Shown in pieces: positions 8,244 through 17,133 of a stretch of 64,000 bases of DNA (within the stretch, counting starts at the first letter, position 1; the number at the start of each line of letters is the position of its first letter). The translations under genes were made by a program, and so were the position numbers. The notes under the pieces are model-generated. The model saw only the letters and a program-made list of their open reading frames with translations, did not search any database and was not told where the DNA came from. Source of the DNA: Endotrypanum monterogeii (taxonomy: Eukaryota; Euglenozoa; Kinetoplastea; Trypanosomatida; Trypanosomatidae); the NCBI GenBank assembly GCA_000333855.2, contig CM007320.1, positions 3,216,412-3,280,411 on the forward strand. Direction: 5' to 3'.

Positions 8244-10373
8244 CTATTCTGTTTTTCTAAAAATTTCGCGCGCACGCCGTTCCAGCTCCGCTTGCTTGCG
8301 CTTGCTGAGGTCTGCTGCTGTAACCAGGGATTTTTCTACGTCATCGCTCATCTCCGTGGAATCTGTCGCCGGAGATTCGTTCTGGAGAATGACCATTTGG
8401 AGGTTGCGCATGTGCTCCTCCCTTTCCTCCCGCGCTTGCGGGCTGTTGTCTTCTTCGTACAGGTAGCAGAACACGACGGTGCGCAGCCAGTCTGGCATGT
8501 TTTCTCGAAGCGCCAGATCTGTTGCTTTGGCGTGAAAGCGGCGTCGCAAGGGTTCCAGACGAGTCAGGAAGGCATCTTCGAGATCATAAAAATAGTTCAA
8601 TATCGACGGTGTGACCCTCATGTCGACGCTTTTATGCACCATATCCACAAAACGGTTTGTGCTGTACGGATTGTCCTCGAAGCGTAGAAGAGGTTTCTTT
8701 GGTGCATCCTTGGCTGGACTTGACAGCTGTGCCTTCACGGCCTCGGGGTTCAGACCGTTAAAAAGCATCTGCAATTCCTCCTCGACTTCTGTCCGTCGAC
8801 TGGGCGACATCTTCGACGCCACCAGACCCCACGCCTTCACTTTTTCAATATCCTCTTCGCGGAGACGCTGTGCCCGATGCTCCACGAGCTTCCCCAGTAC
8901 TTTTGCGGCACCCGGTGCGAAATCCATCGCGTGGTCTCCAAACCCACAACATACGAAACAGTTAAACGCCCCACCGTTGTGATCCACGATGGGAACGCCG
9001 TCGGGGGTGAAAGCTCGCAGGTACTCGTTTACCTGCACGATGTTGCTGCGATGCTCGGCCTCCGTTGACGTGCTGGACGCGCTCAGGGGGACCGACAGGC
9101 CGCATTTGACTCGCAAATACGACTCCAGTCGATTGACCTGATGCGTCACGAGCACCTGACTTTTGGTCTTGATTGTGCTATCCAGCGAGAGAAGACCTTG
9201 CAGCACAATCTCCTGTGGTGTGGAGAACATCGTGGATTTATTTATCGAGGCGATCGCACCAGACTTCCTGTTGGCCTCGTCGTCAATATTTGTGGTGTGG
9301 CTGAATGCACCCGGCAATGTGTAGCCGTAGAGGCTACAGCTGCTGTGGAGTAGCGCCAACGTCACTGGGGCTGATCGCGCCTGAGACTGTTCTGCGCTGT
9401 TGCCGCTGGACGTTGAGTCTCCTGCTGGTGTTGATTCGCTCGGTTTGTGCCGAAACAAAGACTTCAGCGCATTCTCGAGGGCCCCGCTCGGTTTCTGGAT
9501 CACTGCTGAGAGGCCGCTGAGACCAAGCACCGGAAGCCGAGAGTTGAGGAGTGTGATGGTGCCTGTGCTAGCCCCTGCCGCGAGGACCACGACATCGTAC
9601 CGTTCGCTGGCAAAGAGACGCTGCTCCGGTTGCGAAGGGTCTGGCTTTGACACGCAAACGCTACTGGTGGATTCGATATCGTATTTGAGGCTGGTGATGG
9701 TATTCTCCAGTCGCTCACCAAGGGCGAACTGCACATCGTAGTGTTGCCTACATACGTCGGCCAGCGCTCGTGTCCAACCGACGGGGTCCACCATCAAGGG
9801 CTCCGCGTGCGCTGTGGTCGTGGCCTCTCTTCTCTCATTGAGAACTGTGACCGGCCCTGAAAAGACGTGTTCCTGTAGGTTGGGAAACTGTTTCACAAGA
9901 TCACAAACAACCGAGTGACTCAGGCGGGAGAGATTGCCTGTGTACTCTCTCACCTCTGCTTCGGAGAGGCAGGAGCGAAGCCGCCCTCTTATCCATCGGT
10001 ACAGCACTGGGTTGAGGAGAGTGTTGAAGAGGTGCTCCCGCACGATTAGGTTTGGGCAGGCGGCTGGGAAGAGAACGCCGCGCAGAGCCTCTCTTCGGAA
10101 CGCAGTCCGAGAAAATGCGGGCTCGATGAGGCCGGCACCGACAAAAGGAAGGGAGTGACGCGTCTCCCCTCCCGCAATGTCACTGAAGCGTTCAAAAACG
10201 GTCACTTTGAAGCCCAACTTGGCCAGCTCGTAAGCTACATGCACGCCTGCTACACCCGCACCGACGACAGCGGCGCTTGGTGCGACCAGCGATAGCCGCT
10301 CCGTTAGATCTGGAGAGGCATCGTCGCTCCCCGATATGACTGTCGGTGAAACACGAGACCCGCGCTGTCCCAT
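8244..10373 (-). CDS. FAD-dependent oxidoreductase, D-amino-acid-oxidase fold
   Basis: 709-residue flavoprotein. The dinucleotide-binding signature GAGVAG (38-43) is followed by the acidic end of the second strand, VTVFER. GGETRHSLPFVGAGLIEPAF is typical of DAO/DadA-type enzymes. The C-terminal FAD-contact region reads FTPDGVPIVDHNGG, later GFGDHAMDFAPGAAK. These enzymes oxidise amines or amino acids; the substrate cannot be told. An extra tail of about 180 residues (NPYSTNRFVDMVHKSVD, then a Glu/Arg-rich helix ending REIFRKTE) lies outside the usual fold. The protein begins MGQRGSR, with Gly2 and Ser6 fitting an N-myristoylation signal, so membrane tethering is possible. The start ATG is genuine and gives about 35 residues before the Rossmann fold. 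Confidence 0.85.
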   Translation of the reverse strand: MGQRGSRVSPTVISGSDDASPDLTERLSLVAPSAAVVGAGVAGVHVAYELAKLGFKVTVFERFSDIAGGETRHSLPFVGAGLIEPAFSRTAFRREALRGVLFPAACPNLIVREHLFNTLLNPVLYRWIRGRLRSCLSEAEVREYTGNLSRLSHSVVCDLVKQFPNLQEHVFSGPVTVLNERREATTTAHAEPLMVDPVGWTRALADVCRQHYDVQFALGERLENTITSLKYDIESTSSVCVSKPDPSQPEQRLFASERYDVVVLAAGASTGTITLLNSRLPVLGLSGLSAVIQKPSGALENALKSLFRHKPSESTPAGDSTSSGNSAEQSQARSAPVTLALLHSSCSLYGYTLPGAFSHTTNIDDEANRKSGAIASINKSTMFSTPQEIVLQGLLSLDSTIKTKSQVLVTHQVNRLESYLRVKCGLSVPLSASSTSTEAEHRSNIVQVNEYLRAFTPDGVPIVDHNGGAFNCFVCCGFGDHAMDFAPGAAKVLGKLVEHRAQRLREEDIEKVKAWGLVASKMSPSRRTEVEEELQMLFNGLNPEAVKAQLSSPAKDAPKKPLLRFEDNPYSTNRFVDMVHKSVDMRVTPSILNYFYDLEDAFLTRLEPLRRRFHAKATDLALRENMPDWLRTVVFCYLYEEDNSPQAREEREEHMRNLQMVILQNESPATDSTEMSDDVEKSLVTAADLSKRKQAELERRAREIFRKTE

Positions 10374-11100
10374 AGCGTGCCGACGTGAGCCACAGGTGAG
10401 GTTAGGCTGCTATTTTTTTGACAATCGGCGTAAAACCATACAGGACAGCGATGTGGCGCTCTGTGCAGATGACGAAAAAACAGCGCCACAATAGTTCTTA
10501 GTACAGGCGAATGCGATGCAGTGTCACCGACCAGAAGCGTGCCTCTAGGCAGAGAGCAACAGGGAATTGGGGAAAGAGGAGACGATAGGGCACACAACAC
10601 GCACGGGCATCATCGACAAAAAAGAGGAGCTACTTTTGCTTCTTTCACGTGAGTGGTGCAGTCACCATCACGATACAGGAGCAGACCGAGTCCTACAGAG
10701 AAGTTGTCGGGGGCTGCAGCACAACGCCCTTTACGACAGTTATTGCCCCTTTGCGGTGGAGCAGTGAGGAGGCACACTGCTCAGCAAGAATCGCCGCAGC
10801 GAAGGAGGCGCCAGAGAAGACACTGCGAAGAGGGAATGAAATGGGAAGAGGGAATACAGGAGTGTAGAAGCGAGAGAAAATGCATGCAGACACGCCACTG
10901 GAATGGAAGGAGGCGGCTGGGTCTCGGACTAGTTGAGCGATGAAGAACGTAACGGTGAAGTTCGTCGGGCTACTAGGGGGGGGGGGAGTCTGAGAGACGT
11001 TGACTTGAGTGTCCCCCCCCTCCCCCCCGGCACGAGCATTGAGAGGTGGGGTGGCATCAATCAGGCCCCCGTACTTGTGGTGCACATATACATACAGAAA

Positions 11101-11120
11101 CACACACACACACACACACA
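11101..11120. repeat. (CA)10 microsatellite
   Basis: Uninterrupted CA run. Confidence 0.95.
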
Positions 11121-11339
11121 ACGTATATATAAATAACTCACAAGACGTACGCATGTTGGGGGCTCCATTAATATACACTCTTCTTTGTAGGGACACTGCT
11201 CGCTTAGTCCATCCCTTCGTTCTGAAGTAAGTAGCACCGGTTTCATAAATTACAGAGCGCTCTGAAAGATCTCCACCGCTTTTACATCTGCTTGCGTGCT
11301 CCAGTGATTCCTCACAGGATTCGGGGATTCGACGCTGCT

Positions 11340-11766
11340 GAGACTTCCCTGGCCCAAGTACCCACTTTCAAGAGGACTTAAAAAAAAAAAGTCAGAGCGG
11401 TGCGTCACTACTGATGTCGATGGTCTGTCTGTCAAGGGCGCCGTGTGTCCGGTGCGAGCTGCACACACCGAATACGTTTTGGGCCGTTTATGTGTTAGGC
11501 ATAGTGTCACAGTTACTCGGATGCGCTTCACTCTGACCTTCCGAGCCTGGCACAGGGGCGTAACTGAGCCCCTTCGCTGGGTACACCACGACACCATCAG
11601 CATGGGAGAAGTGGACATCCGAGGCGAAGCCTGGGAGGCTGTGTATGACTGCGGGAAGGGGTCGAGGCTGTTGCGCCAATGACTGAGCCAGCATCCTTAG
11701 AGCGGGTGCGAGTCACTGTTTCGCAGCAGCGGGATGGGGCCGTTGTTATGACTGGTGTTATGGTGT
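11340..11766. repeat. Dispersed repeat, copy B (SIDER-like candidate), longer form
   Basis: Bases 11340-11685 equal copy A (3804-4150) except for one A in an A-tract. Copy B then has 69 bp absent from copy A (between the two ATGACTG heptamers at 11679-11685 and 11748-11754) before the shared GGTGTTATGGTGT. It lies about 260 bp downstream of the helicase stop codon, in the same orientation as copy A relative to transcription. Probable retroposon-derived 3'-UTR element, but no A-tail or target-site duplication was identified. Confidence 0.85.
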
Positions 11767-12027
11767 TGGACTGGTCTCCCTGCCACGTATTACAGAACGG
11801 CCATATTGAGAAGAAAACAAAGGGGATTCTTTTTATAAACAAAAATCCGACTGATAGGGGGGTTGGGCATATGTTAAGACGGAAACACAACAGTGAGAGA
11901 AAAAGGTGGTGATGATGGTCCGTAGGAGGAGCACACCCACCTAGATTTGGTGCACCTATGCTATGGGATATGTTGTAGATGCCGAGGGAGGGAAGGTTTT
12001 GCCTGACGTCTGTGAACCAAGGTTGCA

Positions 12028-14121
12028 TCACGAAGCAGAGGACAAAAAAGCTGGCGCGGCCTCCTGTAGCCACTCTTCTTGAACCACTGAAACATCTTTC
12101 ATGTACCGCTTCGTCGTTCGAACGACGCTGTTGAAGATGACCAGCGCAGGTTTCTTGCGATGAGCAAAGAGAACACTGGACGGGTGGATGTGGACTGGCA
12201 ACTGTCCCACGATAGTCTGATACATGCCGAGTTTCGCGTTGAAGAAGGCGGCGTTGAGGAAATACCCAAAGCAGAGTGCACGGCGCAGGAGCTCTGCATC
12301 AAGGAGCTTTCCCTTGCGTTTTGTTTCCCCATGCGTCAACGCACCGTTGCCGTTTCTCAGTGCCTCGTATCTTTCCAGCAGATCAACGGCGGTATCTTCA
12401 TTATCGACCCGAGGACGCTTGTGGGACTGGGGGACTGCATCACTAGCATCATCGGATCTCAAGTACCGAAGAGAGGCTGGGAGAATCTTGACGAGAAGTT
12501 CACTGTCATTTTTTTCCTCCAATATGCTATTCAACTGGGTAATAATGTCTTCGACCTTCAACATCTGCCGGTGGCTTAGCGAGTTGGATTCGCACCACGT
12601 CTTGCGCTGATCGCGCGGGGAGCGGCGGTAGGCCTGGTAGATGCTAAGGAGAGTTGCGTGGTCGCCGGCAGACTTGGCAAAGGCAGCACGACAGCGGTCG
12701 GCGGCCTCTTTGAATTCACGCGAGGTGAGAAAGAGGTTCTCAGTACTCGCCATGGCAATCACGACAACGGCCTCGTGGGCGACGCCTAGTGCCTTTGCAG
12801 CCAAGAGGACCATTGCAGGCATTGGTTCAATTGGGAAGTCTGTCAAGCGGTCGCCCAATGCTGTGATGTGGCCTTCCTTGTCGAGGGCTTGCAACAACAT
12901 AAGCGTTTCCTCGGCTTTGGCCACTGCGCGAGGTCGCGGCATGTCCATGAATTCGAACGCGAGAATGTCGTGGATGCGAAGACTTTTCATTTGGAGTACA
13001 ACGCTGAGCAAACTGCTGCGGCGAATTTCGGGAATTGTGTTCTCACTCAGGTTCTCGAATGCGCTTGCAGTGTAGAGGCGGTAGCATTTGCCCGCAGCCA
13101 CGCGACCGGCACGCCCCGTGCGCTGGGTGGCCTGTGCGCGACTGATGTCCACCTCTGTCAATGCCTCCATCCCGGACTTGCTGTTGTAATACTTTGCCTT
13201 CACGACCCCGCTGTCGACAACGTACCGAATCCCCTCCACCGTGATAGATGTCTCAGCAATATTTGTGGCAAGAATAACCTTGCGCAGCCCCTTCGGGTCT
13301 GGGTCGAAGACGAGCAGCTGCTGCTCGTACGGCATTGCAGCGTACAAAGTGAGAACTGAGAAGTCGGGCACGTCGTTAGGGAGAAGTTTCATGCGCTCCA
13401 TTAAAATGCGTCTCGCGTCCTCGACTTCTTCTTGACCGGTGAGGAAACACAACACGTCACCAGGTGCCTCCGTCTCGTGAATTAGCAGAATCGTGCTGAT
13501 GGCCGCCTCCACGTAGTCTGCCTGTGGCTCAACCGTGTGCATGATTGTCACGGGAAACATACGACCGTGTACTACGCCGATTGGGGCGTCCCACCAAAAT
13601 TTTGAAAAGTGCTCAGCGTTCAGCGTGGCAGACATCACCACAATCTTCAGCGAGTCCTCGCGTCGGCGGGCGATCGCTTTGAGCAAGCCGAAGAGGACGT
13701 CTCCGTGCAACGTGCGCTCATGAGCCTCGTCAAGGATGATGCAGCCGTACTTGGACAGGGTTGGGTCGGCCTGAATCTCACGTAAAAGAATGCCGTCGGT
13801 GAGAAACTTAATACGTGTGGCGTCGGTGCACGTATCATCGAAGCGAACAGCGTAGGCAACCTCGCCACCGACTTTTCCGCCGCGTTGGTGAGCTACGTGC
13901 CGAGCAATGCTGACCGCAGCAACACGGCGAGGCTGCGTGCACCCTACAATGCCGGATCCGGGGCGCTTACTTAAGATTTCGTCCCACACATACTGCGGGA
14001 TCTGCGTTGTTTTGCCCGATCCGGTTTCACCAACGATTATTACTGCTTGGCTCCTACGAATCATGCGGACGATGGAGGCCCGTGCCTCCGTCACGGGGAG
14101 TTGCACTCTACTGCTTGCCAT
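12028..14121 (-). CDS. DEAH-box ATP-dependent RNA helicase
   Basis: 697-residue superfamily 2 helicase of the DEAH/DHX type. Motifs in order: I GETGSGKT (31-38), Ia TQPRRVAAVS, II DEAH (131-134), III SAT in VVMSATLNAEHF, V TNIAETSITVEG, VI QRTGRAGR (about 333-340). The HA2 and OB-like C-terminal parts follow, ending in VFNSVVRTTKRYMKDVS. It is compact for a DEAH protein: almost no N-terminal extension, so more like DHX15/DHX35-type enzymes than DHX8/DHX9. An in-frame ATG at 14268 would add a hydrophobic leader, but the strong acceptor TTTGCAG lies between the two ATGs, favouring the start at MASSRVQLPV. Likely roles are splicing or ribosome biogenesis; the exact orthologue is not settled. Confidence 0.9.
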   Translation of the reverse strand: MASSRVQLPVTEARASIVRMIRRSQAVIIVGETGSGKTTQIPQYVWDEILSKRPGSGIVGCTQPRRVAAVSIARHVAHQRGGKVGGEVAYAVRFDDTCTDATRIKFLTDGILLREIQADPTLSKYGCIILDEAHERTLHGDVLFGLLKAIARRREDSLKIVVMSATLNAEHFSKFWWDAPIGVVHGRMFPVTIMHTVEPQADYVEAAISTILLIHETEAPGDVLCFLTGQEEVEDARRILMERMKLLPNDVPDFSVLTLYAAMPYEQQLLVFDPDPKGLRKVILATNIAETSITVEGIRYVVDSGVVKAKYYNSKSGMEALTEVDISRAQATQRTGRAGRVAAGKCYRLYTASAFENLSENTIPEIRRSSLLSVVLQMKSLRIHDILAFEFMDMPRPRAVAKAEETLMLLQALDKEGHITALGDRLTDFPIEPMPAMVLLAAKALGVAHEAVVVIAMASTENLFLTSREFKEAADRCRAAFAKSAGDHATLLSIYQAYRRSPRDQRKTWCESNSLSHRQMLKVEDIITQLNSILEEKNDSELLVKILPASLRYLRSDDASDAVPQSHKRPRVDNEDTAVDLLERYEALRNGNGALTHGETKRKGKLLDAELLRRALCFGYFLNAAFFNAKLGMYQTIVGQLPVHIHPSSVLFAHRKKPALVIFNSVVRTTKRYMKDVSVVQEEWLQEAAPAFLSSAS

Positions 14122-14961
14122 AATGCCCTCGAGGTGATACAAGAGGGGGGCGGTGCATGCGTACCTCGTCGTTGGGGTCAGCAACAACAAAGGGCAGTTG
14201 CAGGGGCTCTCTTGAGCTGCCCCGTGCGTTCTCTGCAAACACGTCAGAAGGAAAAGAGTTAGGAGCATCGTGGTGATGGTGTTAAATAATATATATAGAA
14301 AGAGGGAAAATAGCGGCGGAGAAATAAAGGGTGTAGACGAGACACGAACAAAGTCAATCAGCAGGCGCGACGCCGGTGCTCATACGAGCCCTCAGAGGGC
14401 TAAAGGACCGACTGAAGCATTGTCTCGATTGATTAACGATGGCGTCCGGGCGAAACGAGGCAGAGGAAAAGATGGCGAATGGGGATATCAAGCGTCACAA
14501 GGACACTGGTTTACTATTTTGTTTCTGTTCGATTCTCTTCGTTGCCCAACGTTCCATGCGATGTGAGGTGGCAATGTTTAATCTGTATCGACTGTGCCCC
14601 GTTGTTTCTCCTCGCACCCGTCGCCACACACTTGCTCGCCAAAATAAAGCGAGAGGAGAGAAGGAGCAAAACAACAAACGACTACGGGGGACAAGCAGAG
14701 GTGGAGACGGGCATGAGATTAAAGCATAGATCAGCGATGCGTGTATCGAAAGTTCTGTACTCACCTATTTCGATTCTTAAAGGATGGTATCACGGCTGAC
14801 CAACCTGTGCACAGCGAGAGAGACGAGTTCACTCCGTGGCACACCATGCCCCAACGCATTCATTCGCCCTGCGTGGAGCCCTGTGTCATTGACCGACGTC
14901 ATTGCATTTTTCCCTCCTGCTCTGGTGTCCCTCGTTTCGGCGACTGGCTTTCAGATTCGTC
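14122..14961. other. Spacer between DEAH helicase and a small membrane-protein gene
   Basis: No gene seen. Includes the helicase acceptor and a short TA run near 14287-14297. Confidence 0.7.
14233..14258 (-). promoter_or_regulatory. Candidate spliced-leader acceptor for the DEAH helicase
   Basis: Minus strand: pyrimidine-rich CTCTTTTCCTTCT (14246-14258), then TTTGCAG with AG at 14234-14233. It is placed downstream of the ATG at 14268 and upstream of the ATG at 14121, so it selects the shorter protein. Confidence 0.5.
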
Positions 14962-15678
14962 TCAGCCACAGAGCGAGGCCAAATCACCTCCGAAGAGGTA
15001 TTCTTCTGGTAAAGAATTAAAAAAATTTTGAAACTGGTACGAGCTGAATATATAAAATGGAATGTCAATGGGTTGCAGCCGTGTCCACTCTGCCCGTGCA
15101 GCATCGCCCATGGGCGTCTTGGCACGAAGGGCTGATGAGAGCAGCTGGTGGCTCGGGTAAGTTGCGTCGGCCCACATTTCTGCCATTGCCAGGCCAGTCA
15201 AGAGGGGCATCGTGCGGCCACGAAGAAACCGAGGCAATTTGTCATGGAAGATCTTGAAGAAGACGTACACGGGTGGCGTGACGATGCAGAAAGGAGCCAG
15301 AAAAAGTTGATACTGCACGAACCGGTACGAGGCCCAGAACTTTTTCTCCTCCTTCGTGGCTGGCAGCTCATCAGACATGCATATTCGGCGGCAATTGTTC
15401 ATCAAGATTTTCACATTGCGCACCTTCTCGCGTGTGTGGCGTTCGCTGGGAATCGGGTAAAGTGGAACACGGTACCGCAGTCCCTCTGTTCCAGACCAAC
15501 TTCGCGTTTCGGAGTCGTAGATGCCAGGGTCACGGTCCTCTGGTGCTGCGGCCTGGAAGCTCGTTTGTGTTTGGCCGAGGACAACTTGAATGAAGTCCAC
15601 CAAGAAGGCTGTGAAGCCACTACACATGTCAAACAGAGACGGCACATTGTTGCCGATACCCGTGTTGTAGTGCGACAT
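14962..15678 (-). CDS. Conserved-looking hypothetical protein with one membrane segment
   Basis: Not recognised. 238 residues from the first true ATG (MSHYNTGIGN; the frame's upper limit at 15711 is TTG). One clear hydrophobic stretch, about 122-145 (LFLAPFCIVTPPVYVFF), is preceded by a Lys/Glu-rich helix and followed by basic KLPRFLRGR. A weaker hydrophobic stretch lies at about 158-170. The rest is Tyr/Pro-rich with a soluble N-terminus. No signal peptide. The composition resembles small inner-membrane subunits of mitochondrial complexes in kinetoplastids, but that is only an impression. Reading frame, codon use and length support a real gene. Confidence 0.7.
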   Translation of the reverse strand: MSHYNTGIGNNVPSLFDMCSGFTAFLVDFIQVVLGQTQTSFQAAAPEDRDPGIYDSETRSWSGTEGLRYRVPLYPIPSERHTREKVRNVKILMNNCRRICMSDELPATKEEKKFWASYRFVQYQLFLAPFCIVTPPVYVFFKIFHDKLPRFLRGRTMPLLTGLAMAEMWADATYPSHQLLSSALRAKTPMGDAARAEWTRLQPIDIPFYIFSSYQFQNFFNSLPEEYLFGGDLASLCG

Positions 15679-16164
15679 GTGAGTGGAGCAAGACACGCAG
15701 ATAGAATACAAGGAGGCGCCTTTCCGCCGGCACTACAGCGGGTCGAAAAAAAAAAAGAACAAAATTAAACGAAGGTAACAAGAGAGAAAAGCGGCAGAGG
15801 AGTAGGGGTTGAATCAAGAAACGTTCGCAGCACATTTTTTTTTTTTTGCTCATGGTGAGGAGCTCAGAGGGCCTTGGCGCCTGATCAATGGACACCACGC
15901 GTCCCTTGATGGCGCAGGGAAAACAAGTTTTGCTTCTTCGTTGAAGTGCTCCTATTTCCCGTTTTTTCACCTCACCCGGTGCCTTTACGCTTGTCTACCC
16001 GAGTGAGGAGGAGGGAGAAAATTTTTTTGCAGCTGCTGTTTTTTTTTTTTCTTTTTGCAGCGGTGTGGTTATTATTTCTGTGATGGCATAGAGAACTTGA
16101 TGGGAAAGAACTTGTGGTTCTAAGTTGCCCCCCTCGACTCAATCAAGCAACATTACCTAGAACA
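15679..16164. other. Spacer with homopolymer runs
   Basis: No gene. T-runs near 15835-15847 and 16040-16051, and an A-run near 15746-15755. Read from the minus strand the A-run is a T-rich tract that may serve the 238-residue gene's acceptor. Confidence 0.6.
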
Positions 16165-17133
16165 CTATGCTTTCCATGATCGCGTTTCCGGGCGGTGTGG
16201 GATGGAAAGCAAACTGCGATGAACATCGCCTCTCCGCATAGGGTGGTGAAAAATCTTTCGACTGCGTGGTCCGTAGAAGTATTCGAGCCTGGTCTTCTTC
16301 TCCAGCACCCAAGGCTTATCCTTGAAGTGTTCTCGCAGTTCCATTGTTTGTTTGTGCCGTAGACTAGCGTGAATTTCTGTGATGGTTGGAGGTCTCAACT
16401 GTGCCTTCGTCTCGAGCGGTCGCGCGGAGGCGAATGCTCGGTCTAGCCGCTTCGCCATGACCTCCGCCACGTGTGTCATTTCTTCTCTTTTATCGACGCA
16501 ACGCATCTCGTCGCAAATGGCTGCAGCACGTAGCACGATGGCGACAGCATCCGGGTGCGAGTGCGAGCACCCTTGCGCGAACTGCGCACAGCCTTCTACA
16601 TACTGAAGAAAAGTATCCTGATCCGGCTCTGGCAGCTCGCCGAAAGCTTTTATTTGACCACTGAGACGCATCTCGCTAAAGCACTCAAGGGCCTTGAGGA
16701 GCATCTTTGCTTTGTCATATCCACGATTATTGTCCTTCACCTTCCACCGCCTCATCATTAATTCAACCAACACATTGAGTCGCTCCGCTGGTGGTAGGTC
16801 GTCAAGGCGGTTTGTAGACAGCACGTATGCATCGTTATTGCTGTCGTCACGAAGCACAGAGAAGTTCTCGGTGGCCTCGCGTTCGTGGCCGACCTCTGAA
16901 ACAAGCTCGTAGTTGTTGCCTGCTTTTAGCCACCAGCTGCGAGAGAAGCGCCGGCAGTCCTTCACAAGGCTTTTGTAGCGTGCGTGCGGGTATTGGTGCA
17001 GATTTCGAAGGCCGCGTCGTTGGACTGTGAGGGGCGAGCAAGAACAGGCCATGGTCGTTGATAAGTGAAGTGACGCACGCGCGTGCACTTGCCTGGCTGT
17101 CGCAGTGCACACGATTGATGCAAATCTCTGCAT
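16165..17133 (-). CDS. Putative mitochondrial protein of unknown function
   Basis: Not recognised. 322 residues beginning MQRFASIVCTATARQVHAR, an Arg-rich, acid-free N-terminus typical of mitochondrial import, followed by a basic segment rich in Arg, Tyr and His. The middle is helical and mixed-charge (ERLNVLVELMMRRWKVKDNN); the C-terminus is basic (LEYFYGPRSRKIFHHPMRR). Size, presequence and basic ends would suit a kinetoplastid-specific mitoribosomal or RNA-processing protein; this is inference only. The open frame reaches 17343, but the upstream part translates poly-T and spacer sequence, so the ATG at 17133 is preferred. Confidence 0.7.
   Translation of the reverse strand: MQRFASIVCTATARQVHARASLHLSTTMACSCSPLTVQRRGLRNLHQYPHARYKSLVKDCRRFSRSWWLKAGNNYELVSEVGHEREATENFSVLRDDSNNDAYVLSTNRLDDLPPAERLNVLVELMMRRWKVKDNNRGYDKAKMLLKALECFSEMRLSGQIKAFGELPEPDQDTFLQYVEGCAQFAQGCSHSHPDAVAIVLRAAAICDEMRCVDKREEMTHVAEVMAKRLDRAFASARPLETKAQLRPPTITEIHASLRHKQTMELREHFKDKPWVLEKKTRLEYFYGPRSRKIFHHPMRRGDVHRSLLSIPHRPETRSWKA

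Larger units (their letters stand above)
10374..12027. other. Spacer between FAD-oxidoreductase and DEAH helicase genes
   Basis: Carries repeat copy B (11340-11766) in the expected 3' UTR of the helicase, a G11 run (10976-10986), a C-rich block (11013-11028) and an AC microsatellite (11101-11120). A 167-codon minus frame at 10693-11196 reads through these tracts and looks like chance. Confidence 0.7.

Noticed and set aside
10693..11196. 167-codon minus frame in the oxidoreductase-helicase spacer
   Set aside because: Translates CA repeats and C-rich tracts (LCVCVCVFLYVYV, PPPPSSP); no recognisable protein.
11250..11694. Open frames inside repeat copy B (also in copy A)
   Set aside because: They end differently in the two copies at the A-tract and flanks, and no family is recognised; better explained as a non-coding repeat.
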